A DNA stretch of 64,000 bases from Roseiarcus sp963741405 (lineage in GTDB: Bacteria > Pseudomonadota > Alphaproteobacteria > Rhizobiales > Beijerinckiaceae): the NCBI GenBank assembly GCA_963741405.1, contig CAVUHX010000041.1:7747-71746 (forward strand). The letters run 5' to 3'. The translations under genes and the position numbers were made by a program. Shown here piece by piece: positions 36,340-45,999 of this stretch (position 1 is its first letter; the number at the start of each line of letters is the position of its first letter). The notes beneath the pieces were generated by a model. That model was not told where the DNA came from, ran no database searches, and worked only from the letters and a program-made list of their open reading frames with translations.

Positions 36340-37921
36340 TTCTTGAAAGACAAGGGCAGGCGAGATTACACCTTAAGTCCGACCTCCCGTGGTCCCACGA
36401 GTGGGGTCCAGTTCAGTTCGATCGGACCACTCCCTTCAAGATTGCCGGCATCCGTTCCCTGTCCCCCTTTCAACTCGCCATGCGCCGGCAGGGCAAGACC
36501 AAAATCAAGGTCGTGAAATTCCGCCTTAGTTTGGGCGCCCCGACCTGTGGAGCGCAAAGTGGCCGTGACCACATAGTCATGGTCGATCTGCAGATGGCAT
36601 TCGATCCGCTCCAGGAGCGGCGCAGCCTTGCAATCAACCGGCACGTTAAGCACGCAAAGTGCTTTTCGAGGATCGGTAAGGAGCGCCGAGCCGGTCCGGA
36701 TAGGCTTGGCGAATTCGATAACCGCAACTCCCTCGCGCGGGTCAACACAAAACAACCGGGAGTTTGCGGCCGGAACGACCTGGTTCTCCATCGGCAGCTC
36801 CAACCCGGCCGGGACAAGCGGGTAGTAGGTTCCGATTCCCGAGGTGTCTGCGACGAGCAGCTCGATGGGCTTTGCCAAGGTAAGGCGCAGGTCGTCGTGA
36901 GCGATCCAAGCGGCGCCCTCTGCGATAATTCGATCGCTGTTGTTGAGCGTCGGCACGCGACCGATGAAGCGCTCTGTCAATCCGTTCCGAATCGCGGGCA
37001 TATTCACCATGCCCCCCGTGGCCAGGCAAAACTCAATGTCCTGGTTCGTTAGGCGAGTCTGCTCCAGCATTTCGTCGATACGTGCGAGACCACGCGCCAC
37101 AATAGTTGAGCTGATCCCTTCCAGTTCCTTCTTGCTCACAGAGGCGACCAAATTCTGGGCCGGCCCTTCGACTCTGAGAAAATTTCGAATAATGACATCG
37201 TGGCTTTCAGCATCCGGTCGCGACAGTTCGATCTTAACCAACTCGCACTGGTTTAGGAGCTTGGCCGCCATTCCCGGTTGTTCAAGGCTCACAATATCTT
37301 CGAGTTTGTGGGCGGCAGCATGCTTTTGGCGTATCAGGTTGCGCAGGCGGCCGTCGAATTCGTCGCCACCAACCTCGTTGTCCCCGAGGCTGGCGATCTG
37401 CATTATGGAGCCGCCTTGCATTCGGCAAAGGGTCAGGTCAAGGGTGCCGCCTCCCCAGTCGAATACGAGAACTGATCGCCCCTCGAGCCTCGCCAACTCG
37501 CGGCGGTAATCGGGTTTTGCGCGCAGATATCCGTACAAGGCCGCGACTGGCTCATGTACGAACTGGATCACCCCAATTCCCGCCTTGAGGGCAGCTTGGC
37601 GCAACGCTCGACGCTCCAGGCCCCCGAAGTCCACTGGTATTGTCACGACCGCGCTTCTGAGATCATATCCCGTCGCCCTGTCCCTGGGCGCCGCCGCGTC
37701 GCGCTTCAAATGCTGAAGCACCTTCGAGACCGCGTCGGTTGGATCGATCGGCCTTCCGTCGACGAAGAGAGGTGGCCTCGAGAATCTGGACAGTCGGTTA
37801 AGTGGATTTTCTGCCTGACAACGGCGACATTGGCCGAGGATCAGGAGATCAGATGACGAAGCGCACCCGTCGGAACCACGCACCGGCCTTCAAGGCAAAA
37901 GTGGCTTTGGCCGCGATCAAG

Positions 37922-39494
37922 TGCTGATTCCGAATGATGCCGCCCCCCAATTCCGGGATGATGCCGCCCCCCTGTAACGGGATGATGCCGCCCCCGATTC
38001 CGGGATGATCGCGCCCCCCATAACGGAATGGTCCCGCCCGGGGTCTTCCGAGATTGGCGGGCGGCGCCGTTGGCCTGATCAGATCGCTCCTTTGGCAAGC
38101 CCAAAGGAGGATCGATGCCAGCGGAGCGGATTGGGATGCGCGATGCGCGCGAGGTTATTCGGCTGAAGTCTGCGTCGGTGTCGACGCACGAGATCGCCCG
38201 GCGGCTCGGCCTGGCGCGCTCGACGGTGCGGGAGACGTTGAGGCGGGCGGAGACTGTGGGCCTCGGCTGGCCTCTGCCGGAGGACATGAACGACGCAGCG
38301 CTGGAGGCGGCGCTCTACGCCAGCCGGCGCAGCAAGCGCGGCCACCGGCGCATCGAGGAGCCGGATTGGGCCGGCGTGCATCGCGAGTTGAAGCGCAAGC
38401 ACGTCACCCTGCTGATCCTGTGGGACGAGTACATCGCCGCCGACCCGGGCGGCTACAGCTATTCGCGGTTCTGCGAGCTCTACCGGGCGTTCGAGAAGAC
38501 GCTGTCGGTGACGATGCGCCAGACGTACGCCGCTGGCGAGCGGCTGTTCGTCGATTACGCCGGTGATGGCGTCCCGGTGGTCATCGACCGGCTCACCGGC
38601 GAGATCCGCATGGCGCAGATCTTCGTCGCCGTGCTGGGCGCGTCGAGCTTCACCTTCGCCAAAGCGACCTGGACGCAGGCGCTGCCGGACTGGATCGCCG
38701 CCCACGTCCGCGCCTTCGAAGCGATCGACGGCGTTCCCGAGCTCGTCGTGCCGGACAATACGAAGACCGCGATCGTCAAGGCGTGCTTCTACGAGCCCGA
38801 GGTCAACCGCACCTATGCCGAGATGGCGGCGCATTACGGAACCGCCATCCTGCCGGCGAGACCGAGACGCCCGCGCGACAAGGCGAAGGTCGAGCAGGCG
38901 GTGCTGATCGTCGAGCGCTGGCTCATCGGCCGGCTCCGGCGACGGATCTTCCACAGTCTCGCCGACGTCGACGCCGCGCTCGGCGAACTCATGACGCAGC
39001 TCAACCAACGCCAGCCCCTGCGCAGGCTCGGCGTCACCCGCCGCCGGCTGCTCGAGGAGGTCGACCGCCCGGCGCTGAAAGCGCTGCCAGGCGAGCCCTA
39101 TGAATACAGCGAGTGGCGAGGTTGCCGGGTCGGCGTCGACTATCATGTCGACATCGACGCGCACTATTACTCCGTCCCCTACCGCTTCGCCCGCGCCGAA
39201 GTTGACGCGCGCCTGACCGCCCGCGGCGTCGAGATCTTCCACAAGGGCGAGCGCATCGCCGTCCACCTGAGGTCCAGCGGGAACAGGAAGCACACCACCG
39301 TTTCCGAGCACATGCCCTCGAGCCACCGGCGCTATGCCGGCTGGACGATCGAGCGCATCCGGGAAGACGCCCGCAAGATCGGCAAGGCGACCGCGGCGCT
39401 CTGCGAGCAGATCCGTTACAGGGGGCGGCATCATCCAGGAATCCCTGGGCGCAATCATCCCGTTTTAGACGGGCGGCTTCATCGGAATCGGCGA
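37922..39494 (+). mobile_element. IS21 family derivative lacking istB
   Basis: 1,573 bp bounded by direct 8-bp repeats GCGATCAA (37914-37921, 39495-39502). The left end has four or more direct copies of GGGATGATGCCGCCCCC-like sequence (37930-38045). The right end has inverted counterparts (39418-39494), the multiple terminal repeats bound by IS21 transposases. Between them only a 3'-truncated istA remains. Confidence 0.82.
38115..39423 (+). pseudogene. istA: IS21 transposase IstA, C-terminally truncated
   Basis: About 436 residues of natural sequence: HTH (TREVIRLK-like start MRDAREVIRLKSASVSTHEI ARRLGLARSTVRETLR), integrase core with LFVDYAGDGVPVVIDRLTGE (Asp), LVVPDNTKTAIVKACFYEPE (Asp) and PRRPRDKAKVEQAVLIVERW (Glu), then the C-terminal domain to TAALCEQIRY. 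There the right-end repeats begin. About 70-80 residues and the whole istB ATPase gene are missing; the frame runs on into flanking IS3c sequence. Confidence 0.82.
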
Positions 39495-39735
39495 TCAAAG
39501 GCGAAAAGACGCTGGCCGAGCTGGCGCAGCAGTTCGATGTCCACCCCAATCAGATCACGCAATGGAAGGGTCAGCTTCTTGAAGGCGCAGCCGGCGTTTT
39601 CGGGAGCGGCAGAGTCGAGGCCGGGCCGGCGCCGGTTGATTTGAAGGCCCTTCATGCGAAGATCGGAGAGCTGACGCTGGAGAACGATTTTTTGGCAGGT
39701 GCGCTCACCAAGGCGGGCTTGTTGAGCGCAAAGCG

Positions 39736-40563
39736 ATGATCGACAGAACGCACGATCTGCCGATTTCCCGCCAGGCGAAAGCTTTGAACGTCAGCCGGGG
39801 CGCGGTCTATTGCAAGCCCCGTCCGGTCTCACCCGAGGACCTGCGCGTCATGCGGCGGATCGACGAACTGCATCTGGAGCGTCCGTTCGCGGGCGCCCGC
39901 ATGCTGCGCGATTTTCTGGGCCGCGAGGGCCTTGCGGTCGGCCGCCGGCATGTCGCAACCCTGATGAAGCGGATGGGAATCGAGGCGATCTATCGCCGAC
40001 CGAATACGTCGAAACCCGCGCCCGGCCACAAGATCTACCCGTATCTGCTACGGGGCGTGACGGTCGAGCGGCCGAACCAGGTCTGGGCGACGGACATCAC
40101 CTATATCCCGATGGCGCGCGGCTTCGTCTACCTCGTCGCCGTCGTCGACTGGTTCACTCGGCGAGTGCTTTCGCATCGGGTGTCGATCACGATGGAGGCC
40201 GGCTTCTGCGTCGAGGCTCTCGAGGAGGCCATCGGCAATCACGGCAAGCCTGAGATTTTCAACAGCGACCAGGGCAGTCAGTTCACCAGCGAGGCGTTTA
40301 CCGGCATCCTCGAGAAGAACGGGATCCCCATCAGCATGGACGGCAAGGGCTCCTGGCGCGACAACGTGTTCGTCGAGCGGCTCTGGAGATCGGTGAAGTA
40401 CGAGGAGGTCTACCTCAAGGCCTACGACACCGTCGCCGAGGCGCGCGCTTCGCTGAGCCGGTATCTTGACTTTTACAATCGTCAACGCCCCCATTCGAGC
40501 CTTGACCGGAAGACGCCGGACGAGGCCTACTTCACTCCGTCGCCCCTCGCGGCGGCCGCATGA
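39736..40563 (+). CDS. IS3c orfB transposase
   Basis: 275 residues, intact. KALNVSRGAVYCKPRPVSPE start, then WATDITYIPMARGFVYL (Asp), IFNSDQGSQFTSEAFTGIL (Asp) and WRDNVFVERLWRSVKYEEVY (Glu). The ATG overlaps the orfA stop. Without a functional orfA the element cannot move by itself. Confidence 0.9.
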   Translation: MIDRTHDLPISRQAKALNVSRGAVYCKPRPVSPEDLRVMRRIDELHLERPFAGARMLRDFLGREGLAVGRRHVATLMKRMGIEAIYRRPNTSKPAPGHKIYPYLLRGVTVERPNQVWATDITYIPMARGFVYLVAVVDWFTRRVLSHRVSITMEAGFCVEALEEAIGNHGKPEIFNSDQGSQFTSEAFTGILEKNGIPISMDGKGSWRDNVFVERLWRSVKYEEVYLKAYDTVAEARASLSRYLDFYNRQRPHSSLDRKTPDEAYFTPSPLAAAA

Positions 40564-40670
40564 GTTTTCCGCCGCGCGCTGGACGGTGTCTCTGGTCGGG
40601 CTACGCCCTCCCTCCGTCACGCCCAGCGCGCGAAATCGCAAAGGACCAACCCGGCAGCAGTCCACTTAAC

Positions 40671-40843
40671 ATTCGCGGAAGCCTGTGCAGACAACCGGGA
40701 CCAGCTCTGCCCGCAACATCCACCGCTCCGGCTGCAGCCTGCGCGACGTGCAGCTGCTGCCGGGGCATCGTTCCATCGAAACGACGGAACGCTACATCGA
40801 CGGGGACACCTGCGCGCAGCGGCGATTGGTGGCGTACGTTTAG
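40671..40843 (+). pseudogene. tyrosine recombinase C-terminal fragment
   Basis: CSLRDVQLLPGHRSIETTER YIDGDT, then AQRRLVAYV to a TAG at 40843: the final His/Arg box (GHRS) and nucleophile Tyr (ERYI) of a phage-type integrase. Begins at the IS3c junction. A different subfamily from the fragment at 34216. Confidence 0.75.
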
Positions 40844-40908
40844 AGGCAGGTTGCGCTGGCGAGGCTTGCTTGTCTCGCACCGCTGCGTTGCGGCTGGAGT
40901 TCGATCCA

Positions 40909-41144
40909 TGAGCGATCCAATCAAAGAGTTTGTCGAGGAGATGGCTCGGCTGACGATCCCCGAGGACGACACCGAGGAGAACCGGGCGCGGCGCGAGGCC
41001 GCTGCGTCCGAGTTGAAGACGCCAATTCGTGAGCTCGACGAATCCGACATCATCGCCTGCGCGGACGACGAGTTCTTGTGCTCGGAGACGCTCGCGCTGT
41101 GGGCGATGGTCCGCAAGGCGCGGACGCTGGCCGAACAAACTTAA
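40909..41144 (+). CDS. small acidic hypothetical protein
   Basis: 77 residues, MSDPIKEFVEEMARLTIPED ... ELDESDIIACADDEFLCSET LALWAMVRKARTLAEQT; strongly acidic, helical, two Cys. GGAG precedes the ATG at 40909 by 9 nt. Composition is good, so probably real. No family recognised. The following 190 bp hold nothing clear. Confidence 0.5.
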
Positions 41145-41334
41145 CCAGCACAGCGCATTCATGCCTCTTGATGCAATCACTTGCATCCAAGCGGCATGTC
41201 CCGATGTGAAGTGATCACCTATCCGAAGTTGATCCGCTCGCTTCTGGGCACGGAGGGGGCGAGAAAGACGAAGTGGCTCTGGCTCCCCCAGTCGACGCCG
41301 GCATACAATTGGAAGGCCTCGGTCGCTGCTTCAA

Positions 41335-42365
41335 GTGAGAAAACAGCGTCGTCCTATCGTTAGCGGATGGGCCCCTATGGCGGCAACGGACTCTGGGTCA
41401 GGTGTTCCGAACAACCAGAGCGGCTCCTCGCCTCCGCTGGCTAGAGCAAACGCCCTTGCGGCGCAGATTCGAAGTGAGGCGATTGAGCAAAGCGAGATCG
41501 TTCGGATTTTGTTGGACCTTGCGTCCGCATGCGACGTGATCGTCTCGGCGCCAGCCATTCCCGAAATCAACTCGGACGATACTGCCGCAACCGTTCCGCA
41601 TCTCAAAGATGAAAGCGCCCTAAATTCCGAACTGGCGGCGGCGCGCCGGTCCTATCGCGTTGCGGCGCGGGAACTGCTGGATCAGCTACCGACACAAACG
41701 TTGGTTCGCATTGTTACCGAACTCGTCACCAGGTCGACTGAAGGAGTGGGGAAGCCAGCACCGGCCCTAATCGAGGACATCGTTAGCGACTACGAAATCG
41801 CGGCTCAAGCCTTCATCGAAGGAGAGAGCTTCAACGTACGGAAGTTGGTGGCGTTGATTCGCTTGTGCGCAGCGCGCGGAAATTCAGCCGGCTCTCGATG
41901 GCCTGGTTGAACGCCTGCTTGAGGTCGGCGCAAATTGGGCCTTCGTTACGAGGCCCATCCAAGTGATGCGCAGTGTGACGGGCCTCGATCACTTGCCTAG
42001 CCGTGCGCTGGTTCGAGAGGTGGCTTCGTTGGCCGCGGGGCTCCGTAATACAACCCCTCCTTATAGGCTGGTTGGGACAATAGAAAACCTCGCGCGGGAA
42101 TTCACCTTCCGCCCTACGACTGCGTCGGACCTGACCAGGCGGGATAAGGCGGTTCCATCAACACCCAAAGGCCGAGAATTCCTTCGCCTCGACGAAGGAG
42201 ATTTGGAGCGCAGTCTCGAGTATGGGGCCGATCTCGACGACAATTCTCGAAAGCGCCTTGAAATTTCGGCGGCGGGACTCGTCTGGAAAGGCCGTATCTT
42301 CAATTTTGAAGAGGTCAACCGAGTGCGGTGGGGCGCCCGCCGGTCAGTGGCGGGTCTGTCGGGCG
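41335..42365 (+). pseudogene. unknown protein, frameshifted and 3'-truncated
   Basis: The first frame (possible start ATG 41377) gives LARANALAAQIRSEAIEQSE IVRILLDLASACDVIV ... AAARRSYRVAARELLDQLPT. One base off near 41880 it continues EIQPALDGLVERLLEVGANW AFVTRPIQVMRSVTGLDHLP, LARE-FTFRP and AAGLVWKGRIFNFEEVNRVR W. The last block looks like the start of a conserved C-terminal motif but the sequence then runs into transposase remnant. Mostly helical with a beta-rich end. Function unknown. Confidence 0.5.
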
Positions 42366-42369
42366 CGAG

Positions 42370-42540
42370 CCGGGGAAGATTGTCGCGGTTTGGTCGAGCA
42401 TCTCACAGAGGGCCTGGGCGGCGTGGGTTCGATGCGGCGAGCTGAGCGGAGCCAAGGTGATATGCAACTCGCTACCGGAGACGCGGATGGGTTCGCCCCT
42501 CTTGATCGGCACGGGCGTAGTGAGGTCGCAGTAGCGTTAC
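42370..42540 (-). pseudogene. unclassified transposase X, 3' part
   Basis: From the IS630 B junction the minus strand reads VTLLRPHYARADQEGRT, then in another frame IRVSGSELHITLAPLSSPHR THAAQALCEMLDQTATIFPG. This is the end of a transposase-like protein whose preceding part lies at 51884-52093. The two halves join exactly at one TA. Confidence 0.7.
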
Positions 42541-43822
42541 TAGTTCATCGAATCGTTGAAACCAATCATATGCGCGCGGGATTTATTTTTCCTGACGTGG
42601 TTTGTAGCCTTGCTGCTTTGATTCGGAAGCGAGGTGTGAGGTGATGGCGGGTCGACGGCGGGCGATTGAATTGGCGATTGGCGAGGAGGATGTGGCGGCG
42701 TTGGGCGCGATTGCCCGCTCGCGAACGGAATCGGCGAGCCGGGTTGATCGAGCGCGGATGCTGCTGGCCTACCGGGAAGACGGATCGTTTTTTGCGGTGG
42801 GGCGAGCCTTGGGCGCGCACCATCAGACCGTCCAGCGCTGTGTCGAGCGGGCGTTGGTCTATGGCCCGATGGCGGCGCTCGACGATCGACCGCGGCCCGG
42901 CAGGGAGGCGACGATCACCGCCGAGGCCAAGGCATGGGTTGTCGACCTCGCCTGCCGCAAGGCCAAGGACCTCGGCTATCCCCACGAATTGTGGACAACG
43001 CGGCTTCTCGCCTGCCATGCGCGTGAGCATGGGCCGGCGGAGGGCCACGCTTGCCTTGCCAAGTTGGCTCAGGGGACGGTGTGCAATATCCTCAACGAGC
43101 AGGAGATCAAGCCGCACAAGGTCCGCTATTACCTGGAACGCCGCGATCCGGAGTTCAAGCAGAAGATGGCGGAGGTTCTGTGCGTCTATGGCGAGGTGAA
43201 GCTTATTCGGGAGAGCGCGGCCGCCGCGAAGCAAAAGCCGAGCGATGCGGTGGCGATTGTCTCCTACGATGAAAAGCCCGGCATTCAGGCAATCGCCACG
43301 ACGGCCCCGGACCTGCCGCCCGAGCCCGGCAGACATGCGACCTTCGGGCGCGACTACGAGTACAAGCGCCACGGCACGGTCAGCTTGCTGGCCGGCATTG
43401 ATCTGCTCACCGGCCAGGTCCACGCTCTCGTCAAGGACCGCCACCGCAGCCGCGAATTCATTGAATTCCTCCAGCTCCTCGACGCCGCCTATCCGAGCCA
43501 TACGGCGATCAAGCTGATCCTCGACAATCATTCGGCGCACATCTCCAAGGAGACCAAGGCTTGGCTCGCCGCCCAACCGGAAGGCCGCTTCACCTTTGTC
43601 TTCACCCCCAAGCATGGCTCCTGGCTCAATCTCGTCGAGGGTTTCTTCTCCAAGCTCGCCCGCTCGGTGCTGCGCCACATCCGCGTCGCATCCAAACAGG
43701 AACTCAAGGACCGCATCATGGCCGCCATGGATCACTTCAATCGACACCCCGTCGTCCACTCTTGGTCCTATAAGCTCGACCAGGCAGCCTGATATGATTC
43801 GAATCTCAAAATCGATGAACTA
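42541..43822 (+). mobile_element. IS630 family element, copy B (first unit of the array)
   Basis: TA-flanked, ends as in copy A. Left junction with transposase X reads CTAG; right junction CTAG is shared with IS5 copy C. Confidence 0.93.
42641..43792 (+). CDS. IS630 family transposase, copy B
   Basis: About 383 residues, intact, differing from copy A at very few positions (for example SRTESAS for SRTELAS). All three catalytic acids are present. GTG 42641 or ATG 42644 can start; GAGGTGTGAGG lies just upstream. Confidence 0.93.
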   Translation: MMAGRRRAIELAIGEEDVAALGAIARSRTESASRVDRARMLLAYREDGSFFAVGRALGAHHQTVQRCVERALVYGPMAALDDRPRPGREATITAEAKAWVVDLACRKAKDLGYPHELWTTRLLACHAREHGPAEGHACLAKLAQGTVCNILNEQEIKPHKVRYYLERRDPEFKQKMAEVLCVYGEVKLIRESAAAAKQKPSDAVAIVSYDEKPGIQAIATTAPDLPPEPGRHATFGRDYEYKRHGTVSLLAGIDLLTGQVHALVKDRHRSREFIEFLQLLDAAYPSHTAIKLILDNHSAHISKETKAWLAAQPEGRFTFVFTPKHGSWLNLVEGFFSKLARSVLRHIRVASKQELKDRIMAAMDHFNRHPVVHSWSYKLDQAA

Positions 43823-44717
43823 GGGCCTGTCTTCAGTTGACGTAAGAACGGAGTGGAATTGGACGCAGAACGTTTGGTGTTTCGGATACGCAAGGGATTC
43901 CCGAATCAGTAAAAGTCTGACTCGTGAGTGGTCGGCCCGAGGAGGGGCTGACCGATGCGACGATATGCACTGCGCGACGACCAGTGGGATCGGATCAAAG
44001 ACATTCTGCCGGGCCGTGAAGGCCATGTGGGCGGCACGGCGGCGGACAATCGTCAGTTCGTCGAAGCCGTTCTCTTCAGGTTTCGCGCCGGCGTCCCGTG
44101 GCGTGATCTGCCCGAGCGCTTTGGCGACTGGAAGATCGTCTATCAGCGTTTCAATCGATGGGCCAAGAGCGGCGTTTTCGAGCGGGTTTTCAGGCTCTTG
44201 GCCAGCGATCACGACAACGAGTACATGATGATCGACGCCACCATCGTGCGCGCTCACCAGCATAGCGCCGGCGCCAAAAAAAAAGACGGTGCGCAAGCCA
44301 TCGGCCGATCCCGCGGCGGATTGACCACCAAGATACACGAGCTCGTCGATGCCCTCGGCAATCCTGTCGAGGTGATGCTCAGCCCGGGCCAGGATCACGA
44401 TCTGACTTGCGCTGAATTTCTCATCGAAGCCGTCGATCCCGGCGCTCTGATCGCCGACAAGGCCTTCGACGCCGACCCCTTCATCGGCGCCCTCAACGCA
44501 CGAGCGATCACGCCAGTCATCCCATCCAAATCCAACCGAAAGACCCCGCGCCCGTGCGACTTCGCCCTCTACTGCGAACGCAATCTCATTGAGCGTTTCT
44601 TCAACAAGCTCAAGCATTTCCGGGCCATCGCCACGCGTTACGACAAGCTCGCCAAGATTTTCCTCGCCGGCGTTCAACTCGCCTGTGCCGCCATCCTCCT
44701 CAACTGAAGACAGGCCC
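43823..44717 (+). mobile_element. IS5 family element, copy C (second unit of the array)
   Basis: 895 bp with 18-bp terminal repeats, sharing its flanking TA dinucleotides with the neighbouring IS630 copies. Confidence 0.93.
43955..44707 (+). CDS. IS5 family transposase, copy C
   Basis: 250 residues, intact; catalytic MMIDATIVRA, IADKAFDAD and Glu213 in NLIERFFNKLK. A few differences from copies A and B (HQHSAG, HELVDALG, CAEFLIEA). Its uninterrupted CTCATTGAGCGTTTC at 44585-44599 is an empty form of the SRE-1 insertion site. Confidence 0.93.
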   Translation: MRRYALRDDQWDRIKDILPGREGHVGGTAADNRQFVEAVLFRFRAGVPWRDLPERFGDWKIVYQRFNRWAKSGVFERVFRLLASDHDNEYMMIDATIVRAHQHSAGAKKKDGAQAIGRSRGGLTTKIHELVDALGNPVEVMLSPGQDHDLTCAEFLIEAVDPGALIADKAFDADPFIGALNARAITPVIPSKSNRKTPRPCDFALYCERNLIERFFNKLKHFRAIATRYDKLAKIFLAGVQLACAAILLN

Positions 44718-45999
44718 TAGTTCATCGAATTGTTGAAACCAATCATATGCGCGCGGGATTTATTTTTCCTGACGTGGTTTGTAGCCTTGCTGCTTTGATT
44801 TGGAAGCGAGGTGTGAGGTGATGGCGGGTCGACGGCGGGCGATTGAATTGGCGATTGGCGAGGAGGATGTGGCGGCGTTGGGCGCGATTGCCCGCTCGCG
44901 AACGGAATTGGCGAGCCGGGTTGATCGAGCGCGGATGCTGCTGGCCTACCAGGAAGACGGATCGTTTTTTGCGGTGGGGCGAGCCTTGGGCGCGCACCAT
45001 CAGACCGTCCAGCGCTGTGTCGAGCGGGCGTTGGTCTATGGCCCGATGGCGGCGCTCGACGATCGACCGCGGCCCGGCAGGGAGGCGACGATCACCGCCG
45101 AGGCCAAGGCATGGGTTGTCGACCTCGCCTGCCGCAAGGCCAAGGACCTCGGCTATCCCCACGAATTGTGGACAACGCGGCTTCTCGCCTGCCATGCGCG
45201 TGAGCATGGGCCGGCGGAGGGCCACGCTTGCCTTGCCAAGTTGGCTCAGGGGACGGTGTGCAATATCCTCAACGAGCAGGAGATCAAGCCGCACAAGGTC
45301 CGCTATTACCTGGAACGCCGCGATCCGGAGTTCAAGCAGAAGATGGCGGAGGTTCTGTGCGTCTATGGCGAGGTGAAGCTTATTCGGGAGAGCGCGGCCG
45401 CCGCGAAGCAAAAGCCGGGCGATGCGGTGGCGATTGTCTCCTACGATGGAAAGCCCGGCATTCAGGCAATCGCCACGACGGCCCCGGACCTGCCGCCCGA
45501 GCCCGGCAGACATGCGACCTTCGGGCGCGACTACGAGTACAAGCGCCACGGCGCGGTCAGCTTGCTGGCCGGCATTGATCTGCTCACCGGCGAGGTCCAC
45601 GCTCTCGTCAAGGACCGCCACCGCAGCCGCGAATTCATTGAATTCCTCCAGCTCCTCGACGCCGCCTATCCGAGCCATACGGCGATCAAGCTGATCCTCG
45701 ACAATCATTCGGCGCACATCTCCAAGGAGACCAAGGCTTGGCTCGCCGCCCAACCGGAAGGCCGCTTCACCTTTGTCTTCACCCCCAAGCATGGCTCCTG
45801 GCTCAATCTCGTCGAGGGTTTCTTCTCCAAGCTCGCCCGCTCGGTGCTGCGCCACATCCGCGTCGCATCCAAACAGGAACTCAAGGACCGCATCATGGCC
45901 GCCATGGATCACTTCAATCGACACCCCGTCGTCCACTCTTGGTCCTATAAGCTCGACCAGGCAGCCTGATATAATTTGAATCTCAAAATCGACGAACTA
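44718..45999 (+). mobile_element. IS630 family element, copy C (third unit of the array)
   Basis: TA-flanked, CTAG at both junctions, between IS5 copies C and D. Confidence 0.93.
44818..45969 (+). CDS. IS630 family transposase, copy C
   Basis: Intact, about 383 residues. Differs from A and B at a handful of sites (YQEDGSFF, KPGDAVAIVSYDGKPG, TGEVHAL). The change next to the first catalytic Asp (DE to DG) does not remove the Asp itself but might affect activity. Confidence 0.92.
   Translation: MMAGRRRAIELAIGEEDVAALGAIARSRTELASRVDRARMLLAYQEDGSFFAVGRALGAHHQTVQRCVERALVYGPMAALDDRPRPGREATITAEAKAWVVDLACRKAKDLGYPHELWTTRLLACHAREHGPAEGHACLAKLAQGTVCNILNEQEIKPHKVRYYLERRDPEFKQKMAEVLCVYGEVKLIRESAAAAKQKPGDAVAIVSYDGKPGIQAIATTAPDLPPEPGRHATFGRDYEYKRHGAVSLLAGIDLLTGEVHALVKDRHRSREFIEFLQLLDAAYPSHTAIKLILDNHSAHISKETKAWLAAQPEGRFTFVFTPKHGSWLNLVEGFFSKLARSVLRHIRVASKQELKDRIMAAMDHFNRHPVVHSWSYKLDQAA

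Larger units (their letters stand above)
35029..36415 (+). mobile_element. IS3 family element (IS3b), complete
   Basis: 1,387 bp; inverted ends TGAACTGGACCCC at 35029 and its complement ending at 36415. Direct target repeats GTT at 35026-35028 and 36416-36418. It interrupts the Hsp70-like gene; removing the element plus one GTT restores that frame. Confidence 0.93.
34736..37796 (-). pseudogene. Hsp70-family protein with Cys-rich tail, cut by IS3b and truncated at the N-terminus
   Basis: The main part (37796 to 36416) reads RPIDPTDAVSKVLQHLKRDA, AVVTIPVDFGGLERRALRQA, FVHEPVAALYGYL, VLVFDWGGGTLDLTLCRMQG (phosphate loop 2), LATGGMVNMPAIRN. The adenine-binding N-terminal lobe start is missing at the IS3c end. 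Beyond IS3b the frame resumes exactly, using one copy of the GTT target: LVSSARSNLSQRANVVVAVD, ending CSRCRRLISQIE and VEECRGRPC, a likely zinc-binding knuckle. Not a standard DnaK; resembles Hsp70-like proteins of accessory clusters. Confidence 0.75.
37853..39739 (+). pseudogene. IS3c orfA, interrupted
   Basis: The first part, MTKRTRRNHAPAFKAKVALA AIK, from the ATG at 37853 (AGGAGATC upstream) stops at 37921. The second part resumes at 39495 with GEKTLAELAQQFDVHPNQIT ... ALHAKIGELTLENDFLAGAL and ends AKR at 39739, overlapping the orfB start. The eight bases GCGATCAA occur on both sides of the insertion. Confidence 0.88.
37797..40670 (+). mobile_element. IS3 family element (IS3c), split by an IS21 derivative
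   Basis: Ends GTTAAGTGGA at 37797 and TCCACTTAAC ending at 40670. Flanking trinucleotides (TCG / ATT) do not match, so one flank was probably rearranged; the left neighbour is the truncated Hsp70-like gene, the right one an integrase fragment. orfA carries a 1.57-kb insertion. Confidence 0.8.

Noticed and set aside
34216..40843. Two integrase fragments as halves of one split gene
   Set aside because: They are on opposite strands and belong to different subfamilies (XerC-like versus phage-type end).
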